In this document: positions 13,612 to 13,840 of the stretch, piece by piece | Position numbering within the stretch: position 1 is the stretch's first letter | Layout: every line of letters begins with the position of its first letter | NCBI GenBank assembly: GCA_040399325.1 | Contig: JBBASJ010000055.1 | Location: 1 to 13,840 of the forward strand | From: RGUW01 sp040399325 | GTDB lineage: Bacteria > Cyanobacteriota > Cyanobacteriia > PCC-6307 > Cyanobiaceae | Length of the DNA: 13,840 nt | Direction: 5' to 3' | Position numbers and translations under genes: made by a program | Notes under the pieces: model-generated | The model's database searches: none | What the model saw: the letters and a program-made list of their open reading frames with translations, nothing else | What the model was told of the DNA's origin: nothing

Positions 13612-13840
13612 TCAAGGTTCTGCTCACCGGCCCTGGCGGACAGCTGGGTCAGGCGCTGGCGGCCTCGCTGCCCGCTTCGGTGCAGTTGGTGGCCCTGGGC
13701 CGCGAGCAGCTCGATCTGGCTGATGCCGCGGCTTGCCGCGCGGCGGTGCTGACCCACCGTCCCGATTGGGTGCTCAATGCGGGGGCGTATACGGCGGTCG
13801 ACCGGGCCGAAAGCGAGCCTGAGCTGGCCTGGGCGGTCAA
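13608..13840 (+). CDS. rfbD: dTDP-4-dehydrorhamnose reductase (5' part)
   Basis: RfbD reduces dTDP-4-keto-L-rhamnose to dTDP-L-rhamnose with NAD(P)H. The window shows the first 77 residues. MIKVLLTGPGGQLGQAL has the dinucleotide loop GPGGQLG at 8-14; DLADAAACRAAVLTHRPDWV follows; NAGAYTAVDRAE at 57-68 is the family's conserved active-site strand. The start is TTG at 13608, whose last two bases lie in the TGA of the protease gene (TTGA overlap), so coupling to the protease gene is likely. The gene runs off the right edge. Confidence 0.93.
   Translation, partial: MIKVLLTGPGGQLGQALAASLPASVQLVALGREQLDLADAAACRAAVLTHRPDWVLNAGAYTAVDRAESEPELAWAV

Overview
The window looks like part of a high-GC picocyanobacterial chromosome of the Synechococcus/Cyanobium type. 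The evidence is psbZ (a photosystem II subunit), a cobalamin-pathway cobH, a lumazine synthase with a picocyanobacterial-looking N-terminus, and very GC-rich third codon positions. A run of exactly 100 N near 10.3 kb shows that it comes from a scaffolded draft assembly. I recognise no rRNA, tRNA or CRISPR array.

Layout. Positions 1-315 hold no convincing gene. Then come a GNAT acetyltransferase (+), holA for the DNA polymerase III delta subunit (-, tail-to-tail with the GNAT gene), cobH (+, divergent from holA), and a class V PLP-dependent aminotransferase (+). A 262-base convergent gap follows, then mutS (-). Directly upstream of mutS, on the same strand, sits an AbrB-type antitoxin/PIN toxin pair. 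psbZ and ribH follow on the + strand. Next is a 489-base non-core stretch with an unusual palindromic repeat and a small membrane-peptide-like ORF. It leads into a second toxin-antitoxin pair (Phd antitoxin plus a degenerate PIN protein), whose 3' end runs into the N gap. A second GNAT gene (-) and a dTDP-rhamnose operon (rfbA, rfbC, an RTX metalloprotease, rfbD) close the window.

How the genes work together. The first two thirds are housekeeping genes: replication clamp loading, mismatch repair, corrinoid and riboflavin synthesis, and photosystem II. Two toxin-antitoxin modules flank psbZ-ribH, one on each strand. The right third makes dTDP-L-rhamnose for surface polysaccharide. An apparently secreted calcium-binding M10 protease gene is embedded between rfbC and rfbD, and its stop codon overlaps the rfbD start.

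The observations most worth checking are the protease inside the rhamnose operon, the 40-base palindrome family around 9.1-9.3 kb with a likely relative at 0.12 kb, the degenerate PIN partner of the Phd antitoxin, the recurring 12- and 15-base in-register tandem duplications, and the N gap. The gap is flanked by identical 55-base sequences and is probably an assembly artefact.
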